Shown here in pieces: positions 1 through 12,262 of a stretch of DNA of 64,000 nucleotides (within the stretch, counting starts at the first letter, position 1; the number at the start of each line of letters is the position of its first letter). Location of the stretch: NCBI RefSeq assembly GCF_011386835.1, contig NC_088792.1, positions 47,110,882 to 47,174,881 on the forward strand, in the 5' to 3' direction. The stretch comes from Chrysemys picta bellii (lineage: Eukaryota; Chordata; Testudines; Emydidae). The notes under the pieces were generated by a model, which was not told the DNA's origin, did not search any database, and saw only the letters and a list, made by a program, of their open reading frames with translations. The position numbers and the translations under genes are program-made.

Positions 1-53
1 TTTGTAACCTGAGGCTACTTAGCTTGATAAATACTGAAGAGGATTCTGACATA

Positions 54-421
54 CAATAGAACCTCAGAGTTACGAACCCCTTGGGAATGTTGGGAATGGA
101 CATTGTTCATAACTCTGAAATGTTTGTAACTCTGAATGAAACGTTATGATTGTTCTTTCTAAAGTTTACAACTGAACATTGACTTAATTCAGCTTTGAAA
201 CTTTACTATGAAGAAAAATGTTGCTTTTAGCCATCTTAATTCAAATAAAACAAGCAGTTTCTTTATCTTGCCAATTTTTTTTAAACTTTCTCTTTATTTT
301 TTTAGTAGTTTACATTTAACTCAATACTGTACTGTATTTGCTTTTCCTTCCTTCCTTCCTTCCTTCCTTCCTTGGCTGGTCAGTTCGTAACACTGGTGTT
401 CATAACTCTGAGGTTCTACTG
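54..421. mobile_element. Tigger/pogo-like MITE, 368 bp, TA target duplication
   Basis: Both ends carry the same inverted repeat, CARTAGAACCTCAGAGTTAY followed by GAAC. The left end starts CAATAGAACC and the reverse complement of the right end starts CAGTAGAACC. A TA dinucleotide flanks each side (52-53 and 422-423), as expected for Tc1/mariner-superfamily elements including Tigger/pogo. No transposase frame lies inside, so the copy is non-autonomous. It contains a CCTT microsatellite at about 345-373 near the right end. The family name is inferred from the end sequence. Confidence 0.8.
345..373. repeat. (CCTT)n microsatellite
   Basis: About seven uninterrupted CCTT units lie inside the Tigger-like MITE. 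Confidence 0.95.
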
Positions 422-423
422 TA

Positions 424-1120
424 ATTACATTTTAGGGGGAAAAAGTCTCCTTGAATATATATCCACAGAGGTGAAGGAGGACATTGTCTGAAACAAGTGA
501 GTGAATGACAAAAGTAGTGGTTATAGGTTAAGAAATTCTTTCAATAAAATGGGATCTAATGCTTCGGTATCAAGAGGATTCAGGATACTAGCTTGCAGTT
601 AATTCAATTATTAATTGCAAGTAATGAAATTAGACAATAAATAACACCTATTTGGTCCATAATATCCAGGGCCAGATTTTCAAAGAAGCTTCTAAATCTA
701 AAATCTCAGATTTGCATGTCCTAACATTAGCACTCAAATAAAAGTGGCCTCATTTTCAGAGATGTTGAACACCTACAACTCCCATTGGATGTGAATGGAA
801 TTTAGTGCAATTCTGAAGCCACATGCTTCTGAACCAGATGAAACTTGAAACTGGTTATTGGTTATGTATAGTTGAATGAAACTTGTACGTTATAGCTTAA
901 CTGATGGGTATACACTAAACTGAAACTTGAATCTGGTTATGTAGTTAAATGGTTTGGGAATACCTTTGACTGGATTACATTAATTTATTTTATTATTATA
1001 TATTGCCATGTAAGAATATATGCAGTCTTTGTAAACTGTAACTTTCAATTAGTGGTATGGAGTTACTTTTTTAAGCAGTAATTTGATACTTTTGAGTAGC
1101 ATACATATAAGGTACTTAAA
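424..1120. other. intronic or intergenic stretch with one old repeat fragment
   Basis: No exon or conserved frame is visible. Around 671-805 is a diverged copy of a common reptilian repeat that opens with GCCAGATTTTCAAAG and contains ACTCCCATTGGATG. I cannot assign it to a named family. The rest is AT-rich unique-looking sequence. Confidence 0.5.
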
Positions 1121-1124
1121 GATC

Positions 1125-1380
1125 TTGGCGCAGATTCTCCAATCTGGCTGAGCTGCACTTGAATGTTGAGGGAAGGTGAATCTGCAGGAAGTCAGTTGCA
1201 GCTCCTTGATTCAGAGCCACAAGGCCAGATGCAAGTTAGGACTGCACAGGGCAGCCCTAATTTTAGGCTGCTGGCATCCTCAGGGAGTTTATACTAGAGG
1301 AAGACCATACATAGTGGCGCTTCACTCTCCACTACATCTCCTTCCTGTCCGGCACGCACATTGTCCCCAGAATGCGCTGA
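1125..1380. repeat. unclassified repeat flank, possibly split by the LTR-like insertion
   Basis: The stretch from GCGCAGATTCTCCAATCTGG to the LTR-like start at 1381 looks like an interspersed repeat. A similar composition (box with CTCTGCCATCTCCAGCC) resumes after about 2390. The LTR-like repeat may therefore have landed in an older element. This is inference; no target duplication was found. Confidence 0.3.
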
Positions 1381-2381
1381 TGTCATGCTGCCTGGAGTGG
1401 CTTGTGACCATGAGTGCCTACTTCAGGGCAGACACCCCAAACTGGTGGTATATTCTATAATTAGATTTCACAAACCCAGTACTAAATGTGAACTCCCAAA
1501 GTACTACAGTAGTCTTATAATGGAGTCAGAGACAGTCCCTTTAGACAGGCAAGCTGGACTGTGATAAATGGTCACACCAAAAATCATACACATTCCAGGT
1601 TACTCCCAGTCCCAAGAGACCAGTCTCTTACCCAGATCAGGTTGCATCCTAGATCTCACACCAAAGACAATGCTGGTAACCAATTCTATAGTAAACTAAC
1701 TAAAGGTTTATTAGTTAAGAAAAGAAATGAGTTATTGAGATGTTAAAGCAGGTAAAATATATATACAGGTAAATCAAGGTCTATAATTCCAAATGGTGGC
1801 AGTGATGTGGTAATCTGCGTTTCCCAAAAGTCTCTCGAGGCTACCTGGAATCTTCTCACTTTTCATTCTGTCCTGTTAGAATCCAAACAGTCCAGAGATG
1901 AAGGTTCTTTTCCTGAATCCATATTTACAGCTTTTATTGTCTCAAAAAACAAACTGACAGGGTCACTACCCACGTGGGCGCTTTCTTTGGTTGGCAAAGA
2001 GAGAGGAGCACATTTAGAGGCTTTGATCTCTGATCATCCGGCAAAATGACCATGTGCCTCCAAATATGCAGGAATTAGCGTTTTCTTGTTAAAGTTCTTC
2101 ATTTGCATTACATAAGGCTTCTTTCTTTGTTGTTTGAGGGTTATTTTAGTTACAATATAAATGTTTGCTAGTACATTATAACAGGATACAGATAAGTAGA
2201 AACACATGCATGTAACATCCCATTAGTTTTCATGAAGTTTAAACACCAAATATTCTTGTACATTTAACAATCACTTGTATCTGTACTTATACACAAGTGA
2301 ATTGGCCTGGTTTCCAGCTGAGAGTCTGACAGTTCTCAGCTGACACCTTTGGCGTAAGCTGGCACCGGGTCTGCCAGTGTC
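1381..2381. repeat. LTR-like interspersed repeat, copy A
   Basis: This roughly 1 kb block aligns by eye along its whole length with 36392-37592. Both copies start TGTCAYGCTGYCTGGAGTG and share CAAAGACAATGCTGG, TAAACTAACTAAAG and AATTGGCCTG. Both end near GGTCTGCCAGYGTC. A TG start, a length near 1 kb and lack of coding sequence fit a solo LTR, but I saw no target duplication and no second LTR with internal sequence. Copy A lacks a short segment between two CAGGGCAGA repeats that copy B retains. Confidence 0.55.
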
Positions 2382-5030
2382 GCCCCTCCTGTTATGGCAA
2401 GAGTGGTAGGAACTGCTGGCATAGGAGGTGGAGCTGCCCTCACCAGACTTACGTCAGTGGAGAATTCCTCTGCCATCTCCAGCCACTCTAAGTCCACTTC
2501 ACACTAGTTATGCAATATGGCCTGGTTTCAGTTGTTACAATTATTGATATTACTTGAAAAAACTAAAATAATTGACAGACTCAGAAAGAACCTCTTGCAG
2601 TAGCCAACTTTTATTTCTGCATCCTTATCTCTTCATGTCTCTTCTTTTTCCCCTCTTCCAAGTGGAGGATAAAGTAAATGGGACTTATACTTGTTTAGAT
2701 CATTTAAAAATTTTGCCGAGATACTTGATCTTATTTTTGTGTTCAGCTGACTCAATGAGAATATATTTTAAGATGTTTGAATGGCTTATATTTTTGTATT
2801 CCTTTCTGGCAAGCAAAGCTCTGAGTTGATGTATTCCTTTCTTTAAATGCTAAAATCAATAAATAAAATGTAGAAATTACCTCCAGAATGCTTAGTTCTA
2901 TTAGCGTTCAATCTGGCAATCAATACATTGTTGTTTTGTTTGATCTGCAGCCAATTGCATTGATTGCCTACCCATAAATGTAAGCTGCCCTATTTATTTT
3001 AGTAGAGTGTTTAGTCAGCCATAACTAGGGTTTTGACATTAGAGTAAGCAAGTTTGACCAAACCTGGCCTCTCCCCCTCCCCACCCTTAAGTTACCAAAA
3101 TTGTATTATGAAACTTTCAGTGGTCCCAAAAGCAGTGTGAACACCCTGAGTCTCATTTGGTCTTTCCAGTAAATAAACACAAAATTGTGTAAATTAGCAT
3201 GTGGGGATAGATTTTTTTTTTTTTTCTGGACAATTTTTTTTTAATTAGGTTAAAGGTACTAAAGAGAAGACTTAAAACCTGTCCAGAGAAATTTGAGCAG
3301 ATTCTTGTTAAATTCTTGTGGATTTCAGTGTTATGAGGAGAAAATGGGGGACGATTTTTTTTTCTTTACCGTGACTAGATCCAATTAGTGAAGAAAGCAT
3401 TTGGATGCCATCTACTCAATGATTTTCTGACAATATTGTTTCCAGTCTTTTGCTGAGCCACTCAGCTTTGCCTTGATTGTGGATGGCTCTGATTTAGAGA
3501 CTTCATTTCTGTATGTCAGAGGATATGACAGTTTGCTGTGTACGATGTGCTGTGACTTTGGATGTTGGCAATTTTACCAGGAAGCTTTCCAAGTAATGAC
3601 AGACCTTTATGCCTTCTTTTCTCAGGCTCATTATTACTTTGATAAATATCTTGTGAATACACAAGGTGAAGAAGAATGACCAAAGTGCATTACTTGTATC
3701 TGTTAGCTTTGGTCCTGGACTGAAGTGGAGGAAGTTTTGGTGGCAGGGACGTTGGGGATATTGAGGGAGATCAGCAGATCTGAGAAAGTCCTGTGGGACT
3801 ACTTTCTTGATCAGAAGAGCAAAGGTTTCCATCTGGAAATGAGTTTTTCTTAGTGACAGATTTAGAACAGAGTTCTACAACACCGGGCACCTCATTTAGG
3901 AGCTGTGAAGGATCTGGAGGAGAAATAACTTTCTCTCTTTGAATGAATAGCAGGGATGACATTCTATAGGAAAAGTTTCCATATGGATAAGAGGAAGGAT
4001 GGGGGAAGTTGAACAAAAGGTGCTTTTTAAAAAAATTTCTCCAGTGTCCATCTTTCAGTGATAATACCAACCCACCTGGAGGTGAAAACACTGCAAGAAC
4101 AAAGTCTTGGGCTGGCAAATGTGTTCACTGTCTGGCTGAGAAGCCTCCACAAGAGGGTCTTGGTTAACTAGTTACTATTTACTAGGGAAGTATGTGCTGC
4201 TTCCAGTTGAATTAAAAAGATGATGGTTCAGGTGATTCTGCCTAGCCTGAAAATTCCTGTTGTATCAAATAAGAATGCAACTCCTACGTGACTTCCTGAA
4301 GGATGTATATTGCAGAATTATCTTCTTGAGTTCTGATAAATCTTTCAGACATTTTACTAGGGCATCTCCAAGCAAATTAATATCATCAAAGGGAACTTCA
4401 GTGAGATTGCCAATGTGTGGCATAAGAAAGATGTGACCAAAAATGTTATATCATCATAAGCAGTATTGCACAGAAAGTGTAAGACCATCTTGGCCAATTT
4501 CTCCCCCCCCCCCCCCTCCCCCGATTCCTTTTCCAGCTGTCTTGGTGACTACTATTTCTGGGGCTTATATGAGTGGTGGGTTGGGAAGAGGTCTGTGCAG
4601 ACTGATGTTCAAACCATGGTATCTCTCTGACTGATGGGGATCAGGAACTTCTTGGAGTGTGAGTAGTCCTGGCTAAGGTGTTATACAGAGAATGGTATCT
4701 AGGATAGAACAAATCTTGTGAGCTTCCAGGTTGAATTTGGCATAATTTTTGAGAGATGCATCTTTTCTCTTGAGGGAGTAGCCATGCTGAGTTCAGTATC
4801 TTTTCCAGTGTTTTGGGATCAGGAAATATTTATTTTTCCCTTTTTTTTTAATTTTTGGGATTTGGTTGAGACAAGTGTTCTGTAATGTGTAAAGTGGTTC
4901 AGGTCACCTGTGTTGTTACCATGTAAATGGGGACCTGAGTATTGTATCCTGAAGTTTTAGAGGAGGAAGGACAAAATGTCTCCCCTCTTCAGACATCTTG
5001 TCCCATTTCCAGAGTTGGCGATGTCATAGA
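2382..5030. other. no gene recognised
   Basis: Short open frames occur on both strands (for example around 3473-3679 and 3771-4118 minus), but none resembles a known protein and none is flanked by convincing splice sites. Low-complexity tracts include T runs near 3212-3224 and 3353-3363 and a C-rich run at about 4502-4522. The sequence between 3700 and 4960 may be an old unrecognised repeat. Confidence 0.5.
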
Positions 5031-5036
5031 AATTTC

Positions 5037-5482
5037 TGTCCGTTCCAGCTGAGGAATAAGGAGAGACAGACACAGCTAATCAAGCAAGGAGCCCTGGGTG
5101 GGGCGATCCATTTATTTCAATTGCAATTGGGTTCGAGCTCGTGAGTCAGCAAGAACAAAGAAAACACTTACACCAAAGCATTATATGCAGTTGCTTATGA
5201 TAATCTATCGCTCTATGATTGGCCAAAATTTGCTATCATTACCATTTATAATTAGCAAGCTACATGTATCTGCCCCTCTTATAACCCCTTATTGTTCATC
5301 TACTTGCCCCCTCCTCCTTGCTTATTTTGCAAACCAAGCGGTTAGCTATCTACAGGACGCAGGCACAGAAAGGTCCATTGTCTCCAGGTTTGGAGTTTGG
5401 CTACATTTCCTCTTGAAGGAACTGCCTGACTACCTATAGCTGACACTGTATTTTGTCCTCCTTTCTCCCATGTGTACGTGAC
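5037..5482 (-). repeat. solo retroviral-type LTR, 446 bp, minus orientation
   Basis: The block begins TGTCCG and ends GTGACA, giving the TG...CA ends of an LTR with short inverted ends (TGTC...GACA). The flanks read AATTTC at 5031-5036 and AATTTG at 5483-5488, a probable 5-6 bp target duplication. On the minus strand AATAAATGG, followed by GATCGCCCC, looks like the polyadenylation signal region. No gag, pol or env sequence adjoins it, so it is a solo LTR left by recombination. The class of endogenous retrovirus is not determined. Confidence 0.7.
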
Positions 5483-5488
5483 AAATTT

Positions 5489-7451
5489 GCCCCCTAGCAG
5501 TTAAGTAGAATAATTCTATATCCGCGATTTCCCATGGAAAAACTAGTTTAGGACAGGGCACTGATATATATTGGCTTAAACCCAATTTCAACCAGGAATC
5601 TGGGGGAAATAATTGTATCAGTGTCCAGCAGGTTCAGCAAGTATAGAATGTATCCAAAGTTTGAAAAGATTCATCCATTCAAAACTGAGGAATAGGTCTG
5701 GTCTATTCACTGCATCAAAGTTGGTCTTCTGCTACAGAACGCTACACGGCCAAATGGACATGGATTGGCAGTCTGAAACTCTGCATACTTCTGATTGCTT
5801 CATGCTTCAGGCCAACAACTCTGCATTCTTGTCACATTCACATAATCGAATATTTGTGACTTTCATGTATATAATATTGAAAACTGAAATGAGTCATTAC
5901 GTGTAACTTACTTAAGAAAATACCAAACCAAAATACATAGACATTCTGATGTTCAATACTATAATTACATAAATTAGTATTATACCCACTACAGTTTTGC
6001 TTTTTATTCATTCAACTCTGAATCTACTGCTTTATGCAACCCCAACTTGAATATGTAACTAAAATTACGTGTATTTAAGTCCTTTTTTATTTTAAAAACT
6101 TTTTTTCTGGGGCAGTAAAAACCAGGATTTGACTCTGTAATAACCACTGCTGGAAAACACCATGCCATTCACTGCTTAACCACAGGATGACCATTCCTTC
6201 CTAGACCATCCTTCCTCTCTAAATTTTTGTTGTTACATACTTCCTGAGCAGAACTGAGAGGAAAAAGAAAAGTTTCAAGAGGAGCTCTTGGTAACTGGCA
6301 TGGTTAGTGACAACTGGCAGGGAAAATCACTCAGTACTTGGCCAAAACAACTCTGACATATGAATCTATTATCTTCATTAGGTAACTTTGAAACACTGGT
6401 GGATTTTTTTCTTGTTCTATTGAAAATTTCTTGATTTATGTTACTTATATGATGTTGCACATGCAAAAACTTAAATCTTTAATACATATATTTTTGTATC
6501 ATTTTCTTGAATTATGGAGATTTTAGCTTTTTGTTTTAGTGTGGAAGTGTGTCCAGTTGAAAATTTCCATGAAATTATCCTCCCAGCTTTCTCTTCAGCA
6601 GATGACTTCTGTCCCTTTTGCCAAATTAGTTGACTGACTTCTTAGAAACTCAGTCTGTCAATACCTAGTTCATATCCATCCACCTTTGAACTGCAAGGCT
6701 CAGATCTCTTTTTATTACTAAATAAGTGGCTGTTTTTGGTGAAGAGAACACAAATAAATAGAATCTGTGAATTTGAAAAGACATTTATATTGCCCTAGTT
6801 TAAAATCTTATTGTGTTTATAATTTTGTGAGATCAAAAAGAATTAATTTCAGTAGGCGTCTGTAAAAGAGAGACTTGTACATCGTTTCATAGGTTTAAGA
6901 GATAAACAACATATTGGGCATTAGTTTTAGCAGATGCTACATTTGAGTATGCAGTTCCATGGATAGTGGTGATTCATCAGTATAATCCTTGGATCCTGAT
7001 GTTCTTTGTAATTGGCTTTTACTTGGACCAAAACACCACTTTCACTGTACTTATTAAAGAAAATTTCTGATGATCATCTCCATCAATTGATGGTTGGAAA
7101 TAAGTGGCCATAGAAAAAGAACTCTGATATAGTGGTCAGAATATACTGCTGTTGATAACAAAAACTTGATTAATGCTTGTTTGACATTAGTGACAGTAAA
7201 GCATAACATATTACTGACAAAGTGATTCTATGTAGTGTCACAGATCCACAGGTCCAGTGCTCTTGAACAGCTCTGGAACAGTCCCTGGGAGGACCTCTTC
7301 AGTGTGTCAGCCCCCTTAAGGTTACACACTTTCACTAGGGTAAGCTACTTTGCTTCACTGCCTCCTGGGACTGAACCTCTGAGCTGTCAGCATCCCTGAT
7401 TCACACTGTGAGCTCCGTTCAGTGTGTCCACCTGAATTGGACACTTAAGAG
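5489..7451. other. no gene recognised
   Basis: AT-rich intron-like sequence with scattered chance frames (for example 5613-5906 and 6275-6466 minus). I see no repeat ends, splice-flanked exon or RNA gene. Confidence 0.5.
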
Positions 7452-7718
7452 CAGGGTGGATTTGATTTAAATCACTAGTCAGGAAGACTCGATTTAATCA
7501 TGAATTTCTACATAAAAGTGCATTCTTGTTGGTTGGTATAACTTTTATACATATTTGTCACACCTCAGAGATAGATGTAGGTTTCATTTTTAGAAGGTAC
7601 ACACTATACATTTTTAAAGTGATTTATTTTGAAAACTTTTCAGATTAGTTTTACAGCTGTATCAGAAAACGAGTGATTGTTTGGTTATTTCATTTACCAA
7701 AGGTAATTGAAGCAGATA

Positions 7719-7914
7719 CACATCTATCCCGATATACCACTGTCCTCGGGAGCCAAAAAATCTTACCGCGTTATAGATGAAACGGCATTATATTGAACTT
7801 GCTTTGATCCACTGGAGTGCGCAGCCCCCCACCCCCATCCCTCTGGAGCGCTGCTTTACCGTGTTATATCCGAATTCGTGTTATATCGGGTCGCATTATA
7901 TTGGGGTAGAGGTG
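7719..7914. mobile_element. Tc1/mariner-type MITE, copy 1 of 3
   Basis: Ends are CACATCTATCCCGATATA on the left and an inverted ATTGGGGTAGAGGTG on the right, flanked by TA at 7717-7718 and 7915-7916. It matches copies at 37351-37537 and 52107-52304 throughout, including the internal TTTGATCC and GAATTCGTGTTATAT segments. It has no coding capacity. It lies inside the hAT element and is therefore younger than it. Confidence 0.85.
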
Positions 7915-8221
7915 TATTTATGAAGTCCTTGGGAGGTGAACTATCTCCAATTCAACAGGTTAATCATTAATATTTGGAGGATTTTCTTGCCATGCTGTAT
8001 TAGTACGAGAACATAACCAGACAGACATTTACATTATTTTATTTAACTAAAACAACAATGTTATGTATTCTGGATTTTTTTCTTCAACAGCAAACATATA
8101 ATTTTTTTAACAAAACAAGCATATGAATTTAGTTAAATGTTCAAGTTTTTTAAAATCAAGTTTGTTTTTGTTAAAGTTGTTTTTAACTAAAATAGATAAA
8201 CGAAATTTAAAAAAATAAAAA

Positions 8222-10388
8222 TTAAATCGTCTCTGTCAGCCAAGTCAACATGAGAAACTTAAAATATTGACTTCTGCAGCTCAGTCGGTCGTCTTCATTT
8301 TCCTGTTTGTTCAGAATCTGGAAGAGAAAAACAAACTTTCCTGCTTTTTCGGGTCCCAAACGATTTCTTAGTTTGGAATTAATTAGTCCAAAGGAAGAAA
8401 ATATTCTTTCTACACTGGCAGAAGAAGCTACTGCTGTTAAAAGTGAGATTATCACTTCAACAGTCTCTGAATCCAAGTGTTTAAGTGACTTCCACCAGTT
8501 CACTGGTGTGACTTTCTTTAAAACATCATGAGCAAATATGTTTCTTGAATGGTTCACCCTTAGCTCTGAAGTTTATTATAGTTGGCATTATGGAGGAATG
8601 ATTGCTGGATGTCCATGTCATAGCCAACTCATTTTCTTCAGCAGTTAAGATTTGACCCTGGTACCAAGTATGGAGAATATTTGCAAGAAAATGAGCTGGA
8701 GATAGTGCTTGTCCCATTCATTTTTTAATGCTTGTAATTTAACTCTCTCATTGCATATTTCTCTTTTAAGATCTCACTCAGTTCCTTCCAAATTTCACCA
8801 GCATCAGCAATAAAACAGCTATTTCCCTGCATTTTGTGCAAGGCTACAGAAATAGGCTTCAGGGTGTCCAACATTTCTCTTAAGCCCAATGTTGAAAATT
8901 TTGGCTCTGACAGTACCATCTATTTTTTTTCATGACTTTGTTCACAAGATGTCATCAGATTAGGCCAGTTCTTGATATAGTGCTCAAAACAGTCCACTAC
9001 TGAGTTCCATTGCACGTCTTGTGGGAGAGTTAGCTTGGTTCCTCCCATTTTTTTCAGAGCAGCTGCTGCAAAGTGGTTGTTATGGAAGTATTTTGCAATT
9101 TTAACATTATCCTTTATTTCTGGAACACTGAAGTCTTTGACTAGAAGGTGCATCAAATGAGCACTGCAACTGTATGTTATTTGCTTGGGACTCTCTTCAC
9201 TCTCTTCTAAATAATTTCTTCTCATCTTGGATACATTTGAAGCATTGTCTGTGACCAAGCTGCGTACTCGACATTTGAATTTTTTTTCACAGTTTGTTAT
9301 AGCTTTTACTGCTACTTCTTGTAAGTATTCTGCTGTGTGTGCATTTCCTGGTGTATCAATTGTTTCTGTAAGGAAGATATTCCCTTCTTCTGTTGTCACA
9401 CAAGCACATACAACAGGGTCATTGTGGATATTGCTCCACCCATCAAGACTCAGGTTAACAATTTTACCCTCTAGACCTTTTGCATACTGCTCAATTTCTC
9501 TTTCATACACTTTATCCAGCAATTTGCCTGTGACATCTGCTCTTTTGGGTGGACTGTATCCTTGTCTTAATGATTGAACCATGTTAATGAAGTGGTGGGT
9601 TCTCAATCATACAGAAAGGAGAGTTTGTTGCATAAACAAACTGGGCAATTTTTTCATCAATTACCTCTTTTTGAAATCTGCTAGTTCTTATCACAAACTT
9701 TTCTGTGGTTGTTTCTGGATGATGGAGATTTTTTTCTTTTCTTTTTGCTACAGGTGCTATACTGTGGCTATGTGACATACATGATGTGACTGAAATGCTA
9801 TCATTGGCAGATAACTGAAACTATAGAAAATGATGGTGATCTTGAAGGTGGATAGTCTTCAGAATCCTGTATGTTGAGGATGGATTCTCCTAAACAAAAT
9901 AAGTCAGTGCAGTTATTTAATTATTATTACCATACTGCTCATTTAGTATTACTCATTCCATTCACTGACACTCAGTACTACTTTAAAGGTGAAATTGTAA
10001 AAGGAAGATCTATTTCAGCTATTTATTTTTTATCACAACTTCATTTAAAATGATAATACCATAGAGTAACAACTATATTTTTTGCTCAAACATGAGAATT
10101 CAAGAATAATCCAGAAGGAAGACAGACAGTCCTTAAGAAAGAAGTATGAAATTAAAAAGTTTACCAACCTGAAGATCCTGCATGTTCAGACATGTTCCTT
10201 TCATCATCTTCAACGCAGCTTCCTCCTGAGAAGGAACACTTCTCATGATCTTCTTTCATTCGGGCAACCAGGCCTTGCATTTCTTTGTTGCACTGTTTGC
10301 ATTTTGCACGCATGCCTGTTTTACCCACATGTAGAGGAACTTCATTAAAATATTCCCAAACTGGGTCTCTTTTACAGCCTGCTGCCAT
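8222..10388 (-). pseudogene. hAT transposase remnant (BED finger, RNase-H fold, hATC)
   Basis: Read on the minus strand in several frames. 10388-10161 begins MAAGCKRDPVWEYFNEVP and has a CKQC...H BED-type zinc finger for DNA binding. 9778-9584 continues the N-terminal region. 9606-8920 (228 residues) carries LDGWSN (Asp near 9444) and VTDNASN (near 9236), the first two acidic positions of the hAT catalytic domain. 8557-8222 carries SSASVERIFSSFG, the hATC dimerisation motif with the third acid (Glu near 8410). The three catalytic acids are present, but frame changes near 9600, 8919, 8720 and 8540 break the protein. The family is recognisable; activity is not plausible without frame restoration. 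Confidence 0.85.
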
Positions 10389-10400
10389 TATAGGTTTTCC

Positions 10401-11616
10401 CTTCTAGTGAGAGAATGGTATGGTAGATTTGAAATCAATGAAGGCTACACTCCGAAAGACCGCAAGTCTTCTGGAATATGCTGCTCAAACAGTTTCACTT
10501 TTGTTTCTACTGCCTGTCTGTCCCTTCTCGCATTTATCTCCAGACTTCTATCCTTGTCCAGATCTATTTCACCCCCAACAATCTTCTATTCATTCAACTT
10601 TTTGAAACTTTGTACTTTTAGAGAGAGGTAAGGGATTGACTCTGTGTACACAAATTTGCAGAGGGTTGAGGTCTGCTATTTCTCACCTCTACATATTAAT
10701 TTATTTATTTGAAAACATTTTTGCTGTTAATAAGCATGTTATCTCTGGAGACACAAATCCACAGTTTGAGAACTGCAAAACTAAGCATCTCTGATGGTAT
10801 CTTCTAGACTAAGCACTGAATCCCATTGGGTAGATAAAAAAAAAATTAACCTAAATAATCTATACAGAAGCCCCTGGAACCCCATAAGATTGGGTCCCTA
10901 ATCCATGAACTATTGGAACTCATTTACAAAACTTTTCTTAAACATACATGAATATGATACTAGCTTGCTTGTTCTGTAGAATCTTTACAATCCTTAGTGG
11001 TGTTCATTTGGGGGATGTGGATACAGAGTGAGGTTGTAAAATCTGGCAATTCTCTTTTCTCAAACATATTCTAAATTACCTCTAAAAGGGCTTTTCAAGC
11101 CTTCATCCCTTATGCTTTTTAACAATTCAGCCAGTATTCCATCACAACCTACTGCTTTTCCATGCTGATACTTCATTAGTTAGAAACGTCTTAATATATA
11201 ACTAGTTAGGTATCTAAATTTTCAATACTATTAGAAATACACAAACATTTAGTTAGCAAAATTTGCTAACTTAAAAAATGTAATATTTCTGTATACTTGG
11301 TTTTTCTCTAAATTTAAAAATGAAATAGTAGTATAAACTGATCAAAGGGCCGGATTCTTCAGTCTTTAAGCAATCAATGGACTTCATCAGTAGTCCTTCT
11401 AAATCAGAATTAGTGGCCTGATAACATGCATGAATCTAGGAGATCATTCTAATTTGTCTAATGGGGTCCGGAGTTTCTGAGACAATGCTATGTTTAACTA
11501 TTGCATCCCCTTTCTTCTCATACCTGAGCTTAACTCTTTGCTGAAGTGCAGGGCAGACTTTTCAAGACTTTTTCAGAAAGCAGTACACAGAGTTAAAACC
11601 TCAGGGTTATTGTATG
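10401..11616. other. no gene recognised; possible 5' tail of the hAT element
   Basis: The first 200-300 bases may belong to the 5' untranslated part of the hAT element. The remainder is AT-rich and featureless at the level I can read. Short frames at 10407-10631 are not similar to anything I know. Confidence 0.4.
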
Positions 11617-11728
11617 CAGGGCTTTGTAGCGGAGCCCGGAGCTGGAGCGTGGAGCAGCTCCGGAGCAGTGAAGCTGCAGGTTTTTGCCTGGAGCTGGAGC
11701 GGAGCCAGAGCACAGCTCCAAAGCCCTG
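11617..11728. mobile_element. short palindromic hAT-like MITE
   Basis: The block starts CAGGGCTTTGTAGC and ends GCTCCAAAGCCCTG, which are inverted repeats with one mismatch. The interior is GC-rich repeats of GGAGC and GAGCTGGAGC and is itself self-complementary. CAG...CTG ends fit the hAT superfamily, but the flanking 8-mers (ATTGTATG and ATATGTAA) do not make a clear duplication. Confidence 0.6.
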
Positions 11729-11801
11729 ATATGTAAACTCCCGAAAAGTAGGTGTTAATTGTTCCCAGTCAACTTCAAAGAGAAATTACCATAATTTCTT
11801 A

Positions 11802-11881
11802 GGGTATGTCTACACTACAAAATTGTTGACCTAAATTATGTCGGCATACAGCTGCCGCCGTAATTAATTCGTTTTTGCTTA
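11802..11881. mobile_element. left arm of an older Harbinger-like MITE (or duplicated end)
   Basis: TTA at 11799-11801 is followed by GGGTATGTCTACACTAC, and 80 bases later a second TTA plus GACCTGATCTACACTAC starts the element proper. The 80 bases contain ATGTCGGCATACAGCTGCCG, which weakly matches the reverse complement of sequence right of 16043. This suggests an older MITE split by the Harbinger insertion. Confidence 0.5.
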
Positions 11882-12262
11882 GACCTGATCTACACTACAA
11901 TTTTAGGTCGAATTTAGCAGCGGTACCCCAAGTTAAGCCTGGACCCGTCCACATGACTAAACCCTTTTTTTCGACTTAAAGGGCTCTTTAAATCGATTTC
12001 TTTAGTCCACCTCCGACGAGGGGATTAGCGCTGAAACCGGCCTTTCCGGGTTGGATTTGAGGTAGCGGGGACGCAATTTGACAGTATTGGCCTTCAGGAG
12101 CTATCCCAGAGTGCTCCATTGTGACTGCTCTGGACAGCACTCTCAACTCAGATGCACTGGCCAGGTAGACAGGAAAAGGCCTGCGAAATTTTGAATTTCC
12201 TGTTTGCCCAGCGTGGTGGAGAGCCCAGGTGAAAAACGCAGAGCTCATCAGTACAGTTAACC

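Larger units (their letters stand above)
7452..10400 (-). mobile_element. degraded hAT DNA transposon with BED-finger transposase
   Basis: The left (3') end begins CAGGGTGGATTTGATTTAAA at 7452, which I take as the terminal repeat of a hAT element. The transposase remnant runs on the minus strand from 10388 to 8222. I could not find the matching inverted end to the right of 10400, so the 5' end is truncated, diverged beyond recognition, or further away. A TA-flanked 196-bp MITE interrupts the element between the terminal repeat and the transposase stop. The right boundary is approximate. Confidence 0.7.

Noticed and set aside
3771..4118. 115-codon minus-strand frame as possible host exon
   Set aside because: No similarity that I recognise, no matching splice sites, and ordinary intron composition around it.
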